Of a stretch of DNA of 40,795 nucleotides, positions 26,711 to 36,585 are shown piece after piece (within the stretch, counting starts at the first letter, position 1; each line of letters opens with the position of its first letter). The stretch lies in contig CALGDE010000120.1 of the NCBI GenBank assembly GCA_937883785.1, positions 1 to 40,795 of the forward strand. Direction: 5' to 3'. The translations under genes and the position numbers were made by a program. The stretch is from an uncultured cyanobacterium. Its GTDB lineage: Bacteria; Cyanobacteriota; Cyanobacteriia; CACIAM-69d. The notes beneath the pieces are model-generated. The model ran no database searches, was not told the DNA's origin, and was given only the letters and a program-made list of their open reading frames with translations.

Positions 26711-26728
26711 AAACTCTAGTCAGAGTTT
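26711..26728. terminator. Hairpin between convergent genes
   Basis: AAACTCT (26711-26717) and AGAGTTT (26722-26728) form a perfect 7-base stem with an AGTC loop, directly against the TPR gene stop codon. Its A/T-rich arms could work in both directions. No long T tract follows on either strand. Confidence 0.45.
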
Positions 26729-26729
26729 C

Positions 26730-28178
26730 TTAAATGGGTTCGCCCGGCGTTTCTGCCAGCTGGTAAAAGTTGGCGAGCTGGCTGGCGAGTTCGATTTTGC
26801 GCTCCGTAGAGGTAGCTTCTCGGGTTAACTGGCGCAATAGCTCTGTGCCCTGTTGCAGGTACGTTTGCATTGGAACAGGGCAGTGGGCGTCGCGGCAGGT
26901 GATGATCGCATCTTGCAAAACTTGGAGGTGCCACTGGGTATGTTGATCGGGCGTTAGGATGCTTAGTGCCTGGTCAAAACAAGCGATCGCTGCTTGCCAA
27001 TATTCCAGGGGATGGTCCTGGGTAGGCGCAAATTGACCGTGCCCGCGCCCCTTGTGATACAGCAACATGCCGGCTCCCAGGCGATAGTCGGGCTGAATGC
27101 TGCGCAATACGGTTAGTCCCGTTTCCCAATTTTCAATGGCAACGCCGTAGCCTTGATCTTTCCACAGGCTCCAGCCTCGGTTGACCCATGCTCGCCAATA
27201 CTGGCGATCGCTCAAAATTAATGCCCGATCAAATGCTTGAATGGCTCGGCGCACATCACCGAGTCCATCCAACGCCAGCCCGTAGTTATTCCACACATCT
27301 GGACGACGATCATCGCAGGCAAGGGAATGCTCAAAAGCGTGCAGGGCATCAGACCAGTTTTCCTGGTGTTCCAGAGCAATGCCGCGATTGTTCCAAGCGT
27401 CGCCGTAGGTGTCGTCAAGGGCGATCGCCTGGTCATAGCAGTTCAACGCTTCCTGGTGGCGATATTGATCTTCCAGCAACACCCCCTGGTAATTCCAAGC
27501 TTCCTTATAGTTGGGATCCAGCGCCAAAACCCGTCCATAGGACGATAGGGCTTCTTCCGGCTGCTGATTACGGCGGCATAGGGTGGCGTAGCCGTACCAG
27601 GATTCAATAAGGGATTCGTCTAAGTTGAGGGCCTGGCGGTAGGCTTGCTGGGCGGCACTGCCATCGTTCAACACCTGATAAGTTTTTCCCAAATGCTGCC
27701 AGGCGATCGCCCAGTCTGGCTGAAGCTTTAAACACTGTTGATAGGCCCGCAGCGCTTCCCCGTGGCGCTCTAAGCCGGACAAAGCATGTCCATAGTTTCC
27801 CCAAACATTGGGATCCCGCGGGGTTTGAGCTAGAAGATCTTCTAAAACCGGCACCGCCGCCGCAAAGGATCCGAGCCCATTGTGGGCGATCGCCTGACCG
27901 TGGAGCGCAGGCACTGCGGTGGGATCAATGGTCAAAGCCTCATGAAACGCCTCCAACGCCAAGTCCCAGGCCTGAGTTTGACAGCGCTCCCATCCCAACA
28001 TTAGCCACTGGTCAAAAAGCCACGCTTCCTCCGGTGGCTGTTCATCAAGAGGAACGTTAATTAAGGCGTCGCCGAAGGAAGAAGCAGAAGAATTTAAATC
28101 ATCCTTCCAAGGATCGTTGCGATTTGCTCCCCAATTCTTCGGTTGTTTTGCGTTATTAAAGTCGTGGTTAGCGTCCAT
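26730..28178 (-). CDS. Tetratricopeptide-repeat (TPR) protein
   Basis: A soluble protein of about 482 residues made mainly of TPR units. From about residue 45 onward, 34-residue repeats show the W/L-G-Y-A-F-A-P pattern: VWGNYGHALSGLERHGEAL, AWQHLGKTYQVL, SWYGYATLCRR, AWNYQGVLLEDQYRHQEAL, AWNNRGIALEHQ, VWNNYGLALDGL and more, roughly nine to ten units. TPR arrays are protein-binding scaffolds; the partner cannot be inferred. There is no signal peptide or membrane segment. ATG at 28178 (MDANHDFNNAKQ) was preferred to TTG at 28202. It is convergent with the CRP/FNR gene. Confidence 0.88.
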   Translation of the reverse strand: MDANHDFNNAKQPKNWGANRNDPWKDDLNSSASSFGDALINVPLDEQPPEEAWLFDQWLMLGWERCQTQAWDLALEAFHEALTIDPTAVPALHGQAIAHNGLGSFAAAVPVLEDLLAQTPRDPNVWGNYGHALSGLERHGEALRAYQQCLKLQPDWAIAWQHLGKTYQVLNDGSAAQQAYRQALNLDESLIESWYGYATLCRRNQQPEEALSSYGRVLALDPNYKEAWNYQGVLLEDQYRHQEALNCYDQAIALDDTYGDAWNNRGIALEHQENWSDALHAFEHSLACDDRRPDVWNNYGLALDGLGDVRRAIQAFDRALILSDRQYWRAWVNRGWSLWKDQGYGVAIENWETGLTVLRSIQPDYRLGAGMLLYHKGRGHGQFAPTQDHPLEYWQAAIACFDQALSILTPDQHTQWHLQVLQDAIITCRDAHCPVPMQTYLQQGTELLRQLTREATSTERKIELASQLANFYQLAETPGEPI

Positions 28179-28202
28179 GGACAAATTCGTCAGCGATTTC
28201 AA

Positions 28203-28771
28203 ACTGGCTTGTAAGCTAGCGTCACCCCATCATCAGCGACTAATACCTTGAAGCTTATCCACTTTGGATCCCTTTGCCGTCACGGGTATCGCCCCGCAAT
28301 TTTAAATTGAGGCAACCCTTCCAGCGATGAACCAATCAAGAAGCTTTGATTGGTTACATCTATCAAGGAGTTCTTTTTTGGGGTATTCAGCGCTGTTGCT
28401 TATGGATAGTGACTTTGCAACTGTGAAGTAAGTGCCTATTTGAGGTGTTTACTGGAAAACTCACCCTGACTCAGAACGGTTTTTGAAATTTTAGAGCCGC
28501 TAATTATGACGACTTAGTCTTTTAGTGTAGGCAACTGCAAGTTCGTATTCCCCACTAAAGACAGCGACTAGCCAATTAATCGTGTGGGACTAATTCCCTT
28601 GGTTTTCACCATGGCTAACGTAGCGACTCGGATTTCAACGTTCATCGCCCATTGTATCTAGGGTGTGCCATCAGTTAAACCTTGAACTCCACCGCTAAAA
28701 GGCTGCACTTTATGGGGGGGTTACTTTTGGGAGCGTGTGCCCCTTGCTGCGTGAGACTCTTGGGGGTTATG
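28203..28771. other. Long intergenic region with one stem-loop
   Basis: About 570 bases with no supported gene. The main structure is a perfect 10-base inverted repeat, AACCAATCAA (28330-28339) and TTGATTGGTT (28346-28355), around a GAAGCT loop, about 150 bases before the TPR start. A plus-strand open frame from 28682 runs into the MITE-like element and was not called. Confidence 0.5.
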
Positions 28772-28898
28772 GGGGCTGTCATGACTCAAACTTCAAAGCC
28801 AGTGGCTGCAAGGGTTTCAGCCCCTAATATGCTTCGTTTTGAAAGGGCGTGGATTCTCCATTGTGTCGAGCTTTTGACGCTTAATTGATGACAGCCCC
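28772..28898. repeat. MITE-like element, copy B with perfect terminal inverted repeats
   Basis: A 127-base element starting GGGGCTGTCAT (28772-28782) and ending ATGACAGCCCC (28888-28898), perfect 11-base inverted ends. It resembles 4114-4237 in length, ends and inner blocks. It has no coding capacity, so a full-length element elsewhere would have to mobilise it. A target duplication could not be fixed. Confidence 0.75.
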
Positions 28899-28934
28899 TA
28901 ATAAGACGCCAGTGTGGCAATTATTCCGTCAAAG

Positions 28935-29705
28935 TTAGTAGCGACGACGAGGGGGGCGACGATCGCTAGAGCGGGGCGATCGCCCGGAACGGGGGCGCAA
29001 ACCGGACTTTTGGGAACGTTGACGCTGGGATCGTTGAACACGCTGGGGCGATCGCGATCGACTGCGGGGAAACACCTGCTCAGCAATATCTAAAAACGCA
29101 TCCCGCTGCACACAGGGATAGTCACTAACCCAGATTCGCCGTGTGGGAACGTATAAATCACCCACAACGCCAATACGTCCCAGGTCTGCGTCATTGGAAA
29201 ACACCACCATTTCTGCCCGCTGTCCAGGGACAACGCCTTTGTGATCCCGCCGCAGGGGAGCCTGTACCGTCACCTCAAAGCCCGCTTCGTCGCACACCAC
29301 CACGTTGATACAGCGCTCCCGGTTTTCCACAATTACCAGGTCGCCGATGGGGTTAACCGTTTCCTGTTCATTGAGCAGCTCTTCGGTAACGAAGGTTTCC
29401 ACCACCTTGGCCGACAGCATGCCGCAGTAGCGGTATTTGCGATAGTCACCGTTACGGCGACTGGCGAGGAAAACCGGTACCCAGAACCAGTAAAGCGCCG
29501 CTGCAAAGCCTAGGGCAAACGTTAATCCGCTAACCCCTTCCCCTAAAATTAAGCCCACAACCCATACCACCACCAGCGCTACGGTGGAAATGGCGAGCCG
29601 CCGTAAAAAATCCGACGCTTTGCCCCAGTAGTGACGATATTGGTCATAGGTGGCAATGCGCGGAACCAGTTGCTCAAAGGCGTCGTTAGTTAAAGGAATC
29701 AGCAT
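28935..29705 (-). CDS. Conserved membrane protein with an Arg/Ser-rich tail
   Basis: A 256-residue protein. Two membrane segments lie close together (about 35-55 and 59-80), followed by a soluble domain (about 85-205) with a beta-rich pattern (IGDLVIVENRERCINVVV, GFEVTVQAPLRRDHKG, ADLGRIGVVGDLYVPTRRIWV). The last 45 residues are almost entirely Arg, Ser, Pro and Gln in RS and QR units, an unusual basic tail that could bind nucleic acid or acidic lipid. Proteins like this occur in cyanobacteria and have at times been labelled phosphate transporter permease, which the sequence does not support. ATG at 29705. The function is unknown. Confidence 0.72.
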   Translation of the reverse strand: MLIPLTNDAFEQLVPRIATYDQYRHYWGKASDFLRRLAISTVALVVVWVVGLILGEGVSGLTFALGFAAALYWFWVPVFLASRRNGDYRKYRYCGMLSAKVVETFVTEELLNEQETVNPIGDLVIVENRERCINVVVCDEAGFEVTVQAPLRRDHKGVVPGQRAEMVVFSNDADLGRIGVVGDLYVPTRRIWVSDYPCVQRDAFLDIAEQVFPRSRSRSPQRVQRSQRQRSQKSGLRPRSGRSPRSSDRRPPRRRY

Positions 29706-29784
29706 TGATTAGGACACGTTGCAAAGACCTATCAACAGCATAGGTATAAACAGTGATCGACGCTCACAGGAGTTAGAACCATTT

Positions 29785-29807
29785 GCCCCTACTCTGGCAA
29801 AAGGGGC
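29785..29807. terminator. Stem-loop between dapB and the membrane protein gene
   Basis: GCCCCT (29785-29790) and AGGGGC (29802-29807) form a 6-base stem with an 11-base loop, followed on the plus strand by TTTATT. On the minus strand, where dapB ends at 29854, the stem is followed by AAATGG, so termination of dapB is doubtful. Confidence 0.35.
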
Positions 29808-29853
29808 TTTATTGGGCGCTAACCTTGAGTCTCTTGCATAACGATTGGCTTGT

Positions 29854-30681
29854 CTAAAGGAGCTTTTCGAGGCCATATACCAAACACTTTAGGTCCATAA
29901 TTTTGCGAATGGTGAGCAACACCCCCGGCATATAGCAGGCGCGATCGCTGGTGTCGTGGCGCAGGGTATAAATTTGCCCAGGCGCCCCGAACAACACTTC
30001 CTGGTGAGCGATTAGTCCCGGCAATCGAACGCTGTGCACGTTGATATTGTCTGGGCTGGTACTACCCCGCGCGCCGGTCCAATGTTCGGTCTCTTTAACC
30101 TGTGCCGGGTTGAACGCTTTGCCCGCCATTAGTTGGGCCGTTTGAATGGCAGTGCCGCTGGGGGCGTCAGCTTTTTGGTTATGGTGCAGCTCGATAATTT
30201 CCGCATGGTCAAAATATTGGGACGCCCGCACTGCCGCCTCTTGCAGCAGCACCATACCAATGGAGAAATTGGGGATAATGGCGCATCCGGTGCTGGCTTT
30301 GTCCGCAAAGTCCGCCAGCTCTTGCAGTTGCTGATCGCTTAAACCCGTTGTGCCCACCACTGGACGGATACCGTAGGCGATCGCCGATCGCACGTTGTCA
30401 TAAACTCCGTCAGGATGGGTGAAATCCACCATGGCTCCCAGGCGTGGCTCCTGACCCGCCATGGCTAAGGTTTCTTCCAGTCCATTCAGGATCGGCACTT
30501 CCAAGGCTTCGCAGCCAGCCACCTCTCCAGCGTCCTGCCCCAAAAGCGCAGGATTGGTATCCACCGCCCCCAGCAGCTTCATATCCTCAGCGGCGGCGAT
30601 CGCTTTAATAACTTCGCGCCCCATTTTGCCCCCAGCGCCACTTACCACCACGGGAATCGGCAAATCCTCTCGTCCAGCCAA
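29854..30681 (-). CDS. dapB: 4-hydroxy-tetrahydrodipicolinate reductase
   Basis: Reduces 4-hydroxy-tetrahydrodipicolinate with NAD(P)H in the diaminopimelate/lysine pathway, which also feeds peptidoglycan. The nucleotide-binding site is [11 protein letters not shown] near residue 15, VDFTHPDG and VGTTGLS are typical, and the catalytic block is [18 protein letters not shown] at 30681 was chosen: AGGAG lies 6 bases upstream and the protein becomes 275 residues, the usual cyanobacterial size. The first in-frame TTG at 30714 would add 11 residues without a ribosome binding site. It is transcribed alone. Confidence 0.95.
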   Translation of the reverse strand: MAGREDLPIPVVVSGAGGKMGREVIKAIAAAEDMKLLGAVDTNPALLGQDAGEVAGCEALEVPILNGLEETLAMAGQEPRLGAMVDFTHPDGVYDNVRSAIAYGIRPVVGTTGLSDQQLQELADFADKASTGCAIIPNFSIGMVLLQEAAVRASQYFDHAEIIELHHNQKADAPSGTAIQTAQLMAGKAFNPAQVKETEHWTGARGSTSPDNINVHSVRLPGLIAHQEVLFGAPGQIYTLRHDTSDRACYMPGVLLTIRKIMDLKCLVYGLEKLL

Positions 30682-30993
30682 TGTCCACTCCTGACGCGCC
30701 GTCGCCTGCGTCAATAAAGGTTAGAAAACAACAAAAATACCTTGCCCTAAAATACAGGCGGCACTGATCAGGGGCAAGGGACCTTAGCCAATAGCGCCCG
30801 TAGCTAACCTCTTGTTTGGATCAATTTCGGATCAATTATGGTCAGCCTGATAAAAGAACAGGGCAGTTTTGAGTCCCGCAATGAAGCTGAATCCGCCCTA
30901 TCGGCTTTGCCAACCCTTCGCGAACAATGCCCCTCAGGATCGCTGACGGCTCTACTCATTCAAAAGTCGACTATGGCCATCAAAAAACGATAG
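30682..30993. other. Intergenic region between dapB and the 1114-residue kinase gene
   Basis: About 310 bases with no supported gene. It should contain the dapB promoter, but no clear boxes were found; the kinase terminator lies at its upper end. Confidence 0.4.
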
Positions 30994-31014
30994 AAAAAAA
31001 GGCTCCCCGGAACC
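30994..31014 (-). terminator. Rho-independent terminator of the 1114-residue kinase
   Basis: On the minus strand GGTTC and GAGCC (within 31001-31014) pair across a CGGG loop, followed directly by seven T (complement of 30994-31000). It lies about 50 bases after the kinase stop. Confidence 0.7.
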
Positions 31015-31064
31015 TATTTTAGAGTGGTTTATTCGTGAACTCTTGAGTTTTAATGATCCATCTA

Positions 31065-34000
31065 TCACTGTTGCATAGTGATAGGTAAATCCACCGTGAA
31101 TACCGCACCTTCCCCTGGGGTAGAGTCACAGGAAAGGTTGCCATCATGGTTGCCAGTGACAATTTGGTAGCTAATAGCAAGCCCCATTCCTGTGCCCACG
31201 CCAACGGGCTTGGTGGTAAAAAAGGGATCGAATATTTTTGCCTTGGTTTCTTCCTCAATGCCGGTGCCATTATCTTGAACGGTAATGCAAACTCGATCAT
31301 TGGGAGCAATCTCGGTTTTGATGGTTATTTCCCCCTCAAAGTTTGGCGCGCTGGAGCCTTTTTGACGATCATTAACTGCATCAGCGGCGTTAGAAATTAA
31401 GTTCATAAACACTTGATTCAAGGGACCTGCCAGGCACTCAACCGCTGGAAGATTCTCATCGTATTGTTTGATCAGTCGAATTTTATGGGTGCCTGTACTC
31501 CCGTCTAAACGACTAGCCACAATCGTTAAGATATTGTCAATGCTGTCGTGCAAATTGATTCTCTTTCGAGAAGACTCATCGAGGCGCGAGAAGACTCTCA
31601 AAGATTGCACAATGGTTTGAATTCGACTTGCCCCATTCCTCATGGATTGAACTAGTTTAGGGAAGTCCTCCATTAAATATTCAACGTCGTTTTCTTTGAT
31701 AAATGCGTCAATTTCACCCGCAGTATCAGGGTGATAAACTTCGTACAGCCGCAGTAGTTTAGTTAGGGTTTCAAAGTAGGCCGAGGCTGGGCTGAGGTTG
31801 CCATAAATAAAACTAACGGGGTTGTTGATTTCGTGGGCAATACCAGCTACCAATTGCCCTAACCCAGACATTTTTTCTGCTTGAACTAGCTGTAGCTGGG
31901 TTTCTTTAAGCTTTTCGTAGGATCGCTCTATTTCTTGAGTTTTCCCTTGGGATTCTTTATAAAGCTGTGATTGATTGATAGCGATCGCCACCTGAACCCC
32001 AACTTCCTCTAATAAATTAATCGACTCTGAATCCCAACTGTTCGTATCAGCAATACGCCCCAAATGTAAGAGCCCTATGCGTCCACCGTAGGTGCGAATG
32101 GGGACACAAAGATAGTTTGAAATCCCCAAATCGTCAAAGAAAGACCGGGGCAATTGATCATCATTTTCATTGCCCTCAATAACTGTATCAATCGACTGAC
32201 ATTGGTAAATTTCGGCGGCGGCGATCGCCTCCAAAAGCGACTCGTAGGGATTCAGTACATAGTCCCCTATCCAGGTGGGAATTTCGGACACTTTCGATTC
32301 CACTACCACGGACCATGCCTTTCGCGAAGCGCCATATTCGTACCAGCCAAAGGCGCAAATATCAGCGTCAACTTTTTCAAATAAAGCTTCCACCGTATTG
32401 CGCAAAATCGTATCTAAATCTAGAGAAGCACGTATGGCAAAACTAACTTCGTGCAGTAACTGCGTTTTATTTAATAGGATTCGCAGTTTATCTTCTGATT
32501 GTTTGCGTTGGGTGATGTCTCGGCACACACAAATAATCAGCCCCTTTTCTAGACGGGTGACGGAAAATTCTTGGAGAAACGTAGATCCATCTTTTTTGGT
32601 GGCGATCGCCTCCCCCTGCCAAAGCCCTGTTGTGTTTAGACTTGACATCATGTCACGGGAAAGCCGCTCATTTTCCTCTGGAGAGTAGAGCTTGGTATAT
32701 GAAGACCCCACCAGTTCGCTGGGGTCTTCATAGCCAAATAACTTCAGGTGAGCTCGGTTGACGTACAAAAATCGACAGTCCTTTAAAATACCGATCCCCT
32801 CAACGGAAGCTTCGATCGCCGCTAACTGCCGAGCGATCGCCTGCTCCGCTTCCTTACGCTCCGTTATATTCTGAAAAATTCCCACCAACCCCATAACGTC
32901 CCCCTCTAAGTTCCGTAGAGGAGCCTTGTTCGTTTCGATATATAAGGTTTTGTCATCCGGCGTTTGGATGTTTTCAACGATACCCAACTTGGGCTGCCCT
33001 GACTCCATGACGGCGCGATCATCCGACTGATAATTAGCCGCCATCTTTTCTGTGGCAGAAAAGTCAAAATCTGTTTTGCCAATCATGGCCTCGGGCGATT
33101 CCAACCCCAACTGCTCTGCCGATGCCTTGTTTCCACCAACAAATACCGATTGACGATCCTTCCAAAAAATCGGCATCGGCACCGTGTCGAACACCGTTTG
33201 CATAAACTGCTGTTGCTCCTGAAGCTCCACCGTACGTTCGCGCACTTTGTCTTCCAGATCCTGGTTCAAGGCGGCTAACTCCGCCTCAGCTTCCTGGCGT
33301 CGTTTGAGCTCCTCCTGAGCTTCTTCATAGGCGAAGGTTTGCTGAATAGCGATCGCCGTGTGTTTTGCGAGCTGTCGAGACCAGGAGATTTCATCAGCTT
33401 TCCACTGACGAGGCACATCCTGGTAACTGCTGATCATCAGCCCCCACAGCTTTTCATTCACCACAATGGGCACCATCAATTTGGCGCGAATATCCAGCCC
33501 CGTCAGCAGTTCCTGATGACACATACTCATGGCTGCCTCACGGATATCGCTTACAATGCGCACCCGCCCCTGGCGATAGGGCTCCAGCCATTCCGGCACG
33601 ATGCAGGGATCGTGGGCTTCAGAGTAGAGCAGCGATCGCCCCCCTTCGATAATCGATTCCGCCACCACCACGCCGCTTAGGTCCGGACGCAGTTCGTAAA
33701 TAATGACGCGATCGCACCCCAACAGCCGCCGCATCTCCGTCACCGTCGTATCCAGAATCGCCGGTAAATCTGAAGACGAATAAATTTGCCCAATAATTTT
33801 CGACAGGGCGTTTTCCCGCGCCGCCAAAATTTCCAGCACCTCAGTCAACTGCTCCATTCCCAAAGTGCCATCGCCTGGTTGGGCCGAGCTAAAACGCTGA
33901 AAAATTAGTGCCTGCCGCAAACACTCATCACTCAAAAGCCCCGTCAAAGCCCCATCCTGCCCCACCACCGGCACATAACTTGCCCGGTGATATCGAAGAA

Positions 34001-34409
34001 AATCATAGGTGGTGGCTAAATCCGTCAAATACTCTTCCCGCAGCACCAGCGCCGGAGTTTTAACCACGTCTTTCACCTGCGTATGCCAAAAGGGCACCGA
34101 GTCCGCCCCCAACTGCATCAGGTCCTGGGTGGTTAAAATTCCTAGCACCTGGCGGTCATAGTTCATCACCACCACGCAGTCCGTGCAGGCTTTACCGTGT
34201 AGCTCTTGAATGGCTGTTGCGGACAGAGCGCCGGGAAATCCCAGATTTTCGTCCAGGTAGCTGGCAGAATCTTGGGGGATCAACGCTATACGCTGCTTTT
34301 CCAGCATGCTGGCCACGTCGGACAGAAACACTTGGGCAGAGATTGACACAGGGTTTCTGGTGATCGCCCAGCTGGGAAAGGAATTATCAGATGACATAGA
34401 CAATGACAC
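31065..34409 (-). CDS. CBS-GAF(cyanobacteriochrome-like)-PAS-PAS-GAF histidine kinase
   Basis: A soluble 1114-residue kinase. Two CBS domains lie at about 15-170 and the first GAF domain at about 195-357. That GAF carries DPCI with Cys269 and the canonical MCHQELL with Cys297-His298, in the context [12 protein letters not shown]...LMVPIVV...LWGLM...PRQW, which is the bilin-binding GAF pattern of cyanobacteriochromes. A coiled coil (355-400), two PAS domains (about 401-520 and 521-640) and a second GAF (about 650-812) without the CH motif follow. HisKA has His859 in [10 protein letters not shown]; the ATPase has [30 protein letters not shown] and [10 protein letters not shown] light-sensing kinase is inferred. 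There is no response regulator beside it. The sequence contains SYQD where most bilin-binding GAFs have HQC. Confidence 0.9.
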   Translation of the reverse strand: MSLSMSSDNSFPSWAITRNPVSISAQVFLSDVASMLEKQRIALIPQDSASYLDENLGFPGALSATAIQELHGKACTDCVVVMNYDRQVLGILTTQDLMQLGADSVPFWHTQVKDVVKTPALVLREEYLTDLATTYDFLRYHRASYVPVVGQDGALTGLLSDECLRQALIFQRFSSAQPGDGTLGMEQLTEVLEILAARENALSKIIGQIYSSSDLPAILDTTVTEMRRLLGCDRVIIYELRPDLSGVVVAESIIEGGRSLLYSEAHDPCIVPEWLEPYRQGRVRIVSDIREAAMSMCHQELLTGLDIRAKLMVPIVVNEKLWGLMISSYQDVPRQWKADEISWSRQLAKHTAIAIQQTFAYEEAQEELKRRQEAEAELAALNQDLEDKVRERTVELQEQQQFMQTVFDTVPMPIFWKDRQSVFVGGNKASAEQLGLESPEAMIGKTDFDFSATEKMAANYQSDDRAVMESGQPKLGIVENIQTPDDKTLYIETNKAPLRNLEGDVMGLVGIFQNITERKEAEQAIARQLAAIEASVEGIGILKDCRFLYVNRAHLKLFGYEDPSELVGSSYTKLYSPEENERLSRDMMSSLNTTGLWQGEAIATKKDGSTFLQEFSVTRLEKGLIICVCRDITQRKQSEDKLRILLNKTQLLHEVSFAIRASLDLDTILRNTVEALFEKVDADICAFGWYEYGASRKAWSVVVESKVSEIPTWIGDYVLNPYESLLEAIAAAEIYQCQSIDTVIEGNENDDQLPRSFFDDLGISNYLCVPIRTYGGRIGLLHLGRIADTNSWDSESINLLEEVGVQVAIAINQSQLYKESQGKTQEIERSYEKLKETQLQLVQAEKMSGLGQLVAGIAHEINNPVSFIYGNLSPASAYFETLTKLLRLYEVYHPDTAGEIDAFIKENDVEYLMEDFPKLVQSMRNGASRIQTIVQSLRVFSRLDESSRKRINLHDSIDNILTIVASRLDGSTGTHKIRLIKQYDENLPAVECLAGPLNQVFMNLISNAADAVNDRQKGSSAPNFEGEITIKTEIAPNDRVCITVQDNGTGIEEETKAKIFDPFFTTKPVGVGTGMGLAISYQIVTGNHDGNLSCDSTPGEGAVFTVDLPITMQQ

Positions 34410-35062
34410 GATGTGAGAGCCGGTGGAATCAGCTGACGATGTAAATGTTGATGACCTTTACTAACCCAGCGACACCTCAAAGGAAGTTTATAGAGTGTTC
34501 CCCAAGGAGCACGCCCAAAAATCATCATCGAAAATCACGACAGTTAATTTTTCGATGGAATGCAATCGACAAAACGGAAGCGAACACTTACTTTTACTCA
34601 ATCAAATCCTGTGCCATTGATCGCCCTATCAGAATTACCTGGCGACCGCCCTAATGCTGTATTCGGTCCTTTTTCATTTGTAACAGCAATGGCAGAAATA
34701 TTTCGAGTACGGCAAATCTATGCAACAAAGAATTGGGTAACTCTGTTAGGGTTGCTAACCTCAGATTTCAATCTTTTGGATGAGATTGTTCGGAAACATT
34801 ATTAGTCCGCTCTTCGCTTTTCAATGGGATGGTTGCCGCTATATGTATTAAGGCTCCATTTCAAAGTCCTACATGGGGCGATTTGAGTTGGTTTAATTGT
34901 GCAAAATTATACGACGCCTGAGTTGGGTTTCCCATGTTCTTTGTGTGCGAACTTTCAGGGCGTCTGAGGGGGCGGCTCGCGGGATGCTAACCTGCGATCG
35001 CGATAAATTTTCCTGGGGTTTCCTGGGGTTGGAAATGTTGTGTCACTTTTTGGGAGGGTGCC
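34410..35062. other. Intergenic region before the membrane protein gene
   Basis: About 650 bases with no supported gene. Short open frames on the plus strand (near 34445-34805) have no ribosome binding site or recognisable motif. A 10-base unit TCCTGGGGTT occurs twice in tandem at 35011-35030. A good ribosome binding site, GGAGGGTG, lies just before the next gene. Confidence 0.4.
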
Positions 35063-36562
35063 ATGGGCACAGCCAGCTCTAATCGTCGATTTGCTCTTTC
35101 GCCTCGCCTTTTAATTGAGCGGGGATTGATTCTACTGGCGTGGCTAAATTTAGGTCTGGTGGCGTTTAACGTTTCCTATGTGCCCTTGCGCTCCCTCTAT
35201 CTACGCGCCGCTTTGTATTTGCGCGATCGCGGTGAGGAGCAACCTTGGTTGGGGGAGATTGTGGGACCGCCGGGGGAAGTGTCTTTGTTTTACGATCCCA
35301 TTAAAGGTATCGAGCCGGAGCGGGACACTCAGCGCTACCTGCGAGCGGTGAACACACTGACGGAAACTCTAGAGCTGAAAGGGTTGGAGTCGGAGGAAAT
35401 TCCGCCTCTTCTGCGGGATTTACAGACGATGAGCGCGGAAATTATTTCTCAGAATCCCTTTGCGATCGCCGATAAAACCGGCACCCTAGAGCAAATTAAA
35501 AACCGCATGAGCGAGCATATGGAGATTGAGTCCTCCAGCCGCGCTTTTAATCGGTTTTGGAGCACCTCCAACCTAAAGCAAAAGGGATGGCAGGACGAAC
35601 TGGAATTTTTCAACAGTGAAATCCGGTTTCCGATGCAAACCAACTACTTTCGGAAAACGGGAGAAGATGGAAACCCTGCGGACTTTTTCGGCATTATTGA
35701 TACGCCGTTTGTCATTATTTTCGCGATCGACTTTCTGTTTAGAACCCTCAGAACCAAGCGACGTTACAAGGATCTATCCTGGTCCTCTGCGGCATTTAGT
35801 CACTGGCAAGATTTACTATTTTTGCTGCCGTTCCTACGCTGGTCGCGAATCATCCCCGTAATTACCCGCAGTAACGAAGCAAATTTCCCAAACTTGGAGC
35901 CGGTTCGAAAGCTAGTGGGACGTAGCTTTGTGGCTAGTTTTGCGGCGGAGTTAACGGAAGTAGTAGTTGTAGAAGTGGTGAGTAGCGTCCAGCGCACGGT
36001 GAAGTCCGGAGTGATTTCCGAGCAGTTGCTGAACACCACCAGCGGCAGCTATGTGGAAATCAACGACGTTAACGAGGTACAGGCAATTACTGATCGCATC
36101 CTTACCCTTTGTGTCAATGATGTTTTGCCAGAAATTCGACCAGAATTAGAGGCATTTTTAAGTCAACAAATTCAGTATGCAATGTCCCAGTTGCCGGCAT
36201 ATCAAGGATTATCCGCATTGCCGGGAATGGGGCAGTTACCGGTTCATCTTGCCCAGCAGTTAGCCAGCAGTTTAGCAATGGTGGCAACGGGAGTTCCTAA
36301 GGTTGCCTATGAAACGGTAACAAGTCCTTTGGATCCCAAGTCCCAGGAGCTGCTTGATGAGCTGATTGAAAACGGTGGAGATGCATTTCGGACACAGCTA
36401 ACGAAGCCAGAAACCCAGGAAGAATTGCAGGGGCTAATTTGGGATTTGCTGGAGGAGCTGAAGTTAAGCTATGTGAGGCGATCGCCCGAAACAGTGGACT
36501 CTTTGGAACTTCTTGAGCAAACGGCTCAACTGCGCCGAAAAGCCAAAACTAAAAAGGCATGA
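35063..36562 (+). CDS. Conserved membrane protein with a channel-like helix pair
   Basis: A 499-residue protein. One membrane helix is near the N-terminus (about 18-40). After a large charged region come two more helices (about 208-226, FFGIIDTPFVIIFAIDF, and 246-266) followed by FLRWSRIIPVITRS. The FAIDFLFR... and WxDLLFLLPFLRWSRIIPVI pattern recalls helices S3 and S4 of voltage-sensing ion channels, but there is no pore helix or selectivity filter, so a channel cannot be claimed. The C-terminal 200 residues are helical and soluble, ending in RRKAKTKKA. ATG at 35063 follows GGAGGGTG. It probably is a cyanobacterial family of unknown function. Confidence 0.72.
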   Translation: MGTASSNRRFALSPRLLIERGLILLAWLNLGLVAFNVSYVPLRSLYLRAALYLRDRGEEQPWLGEIVGPPGEVSLFYDPIKGIEPERDTQRYLRAVNTLTETLELKGLESEEIPPLLRDLQTMSAEIISQNPFAIADKTGTLEQIKNRMSEHMEIESSSRAFNRFWSTSNLKQKGWQDELEFFNSEIRFPMQTNYFRKTGEDGNPADFFGIIDTPFVIIFAIDFLFRTLRTKRRYKDLSWSSAAFSHWQDLLFLLPFLRWSRIIPVITRSNEANFPNLEPVRKLVGRSFVASFAAELTEVVVVEVVSSVQRTVKSGVISEQLLNTTSGSYVEINDVNEVQAITDRILTLCVNDVLPEIRPELEAFLSQQIQYAMSQLPAYQGLSALPGMGQLPVHLAQQLASSLAMVATGVPKVAYETVTSPLDPKSQELLDELIENGGDAFRTQLTKPETQEELQGLIWDLLEELKLSYVRRSPETVDSLELLEQTAQLRRKAKTKKA

Positions 36563-36585
36563 TTTTTTCACAGTTGCCTGTCAAT

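Noticed and set aside
28682-28888. 68-codon plus-strand open frame
   Set aside because: It runs into the MITE-like element and has no recognisable motif; the element explains the sequence better.
28935-29705. Phosphate transporter permease
   Set aside because: Only two membrane segments and no permease motif; the label sometimes used for such proteins is not supported.
32000-32460. Second GAF domain of the 1114-residue kinase as a bilin site
   Set aside because: It lacks the Cys-His motif and its context; no bilin-binding pattern.
34445-34805. Overlapping short plus-strand frames before the membrane protein gene
   Set aside because: No ribosome binding sites and no recognisable protein features.
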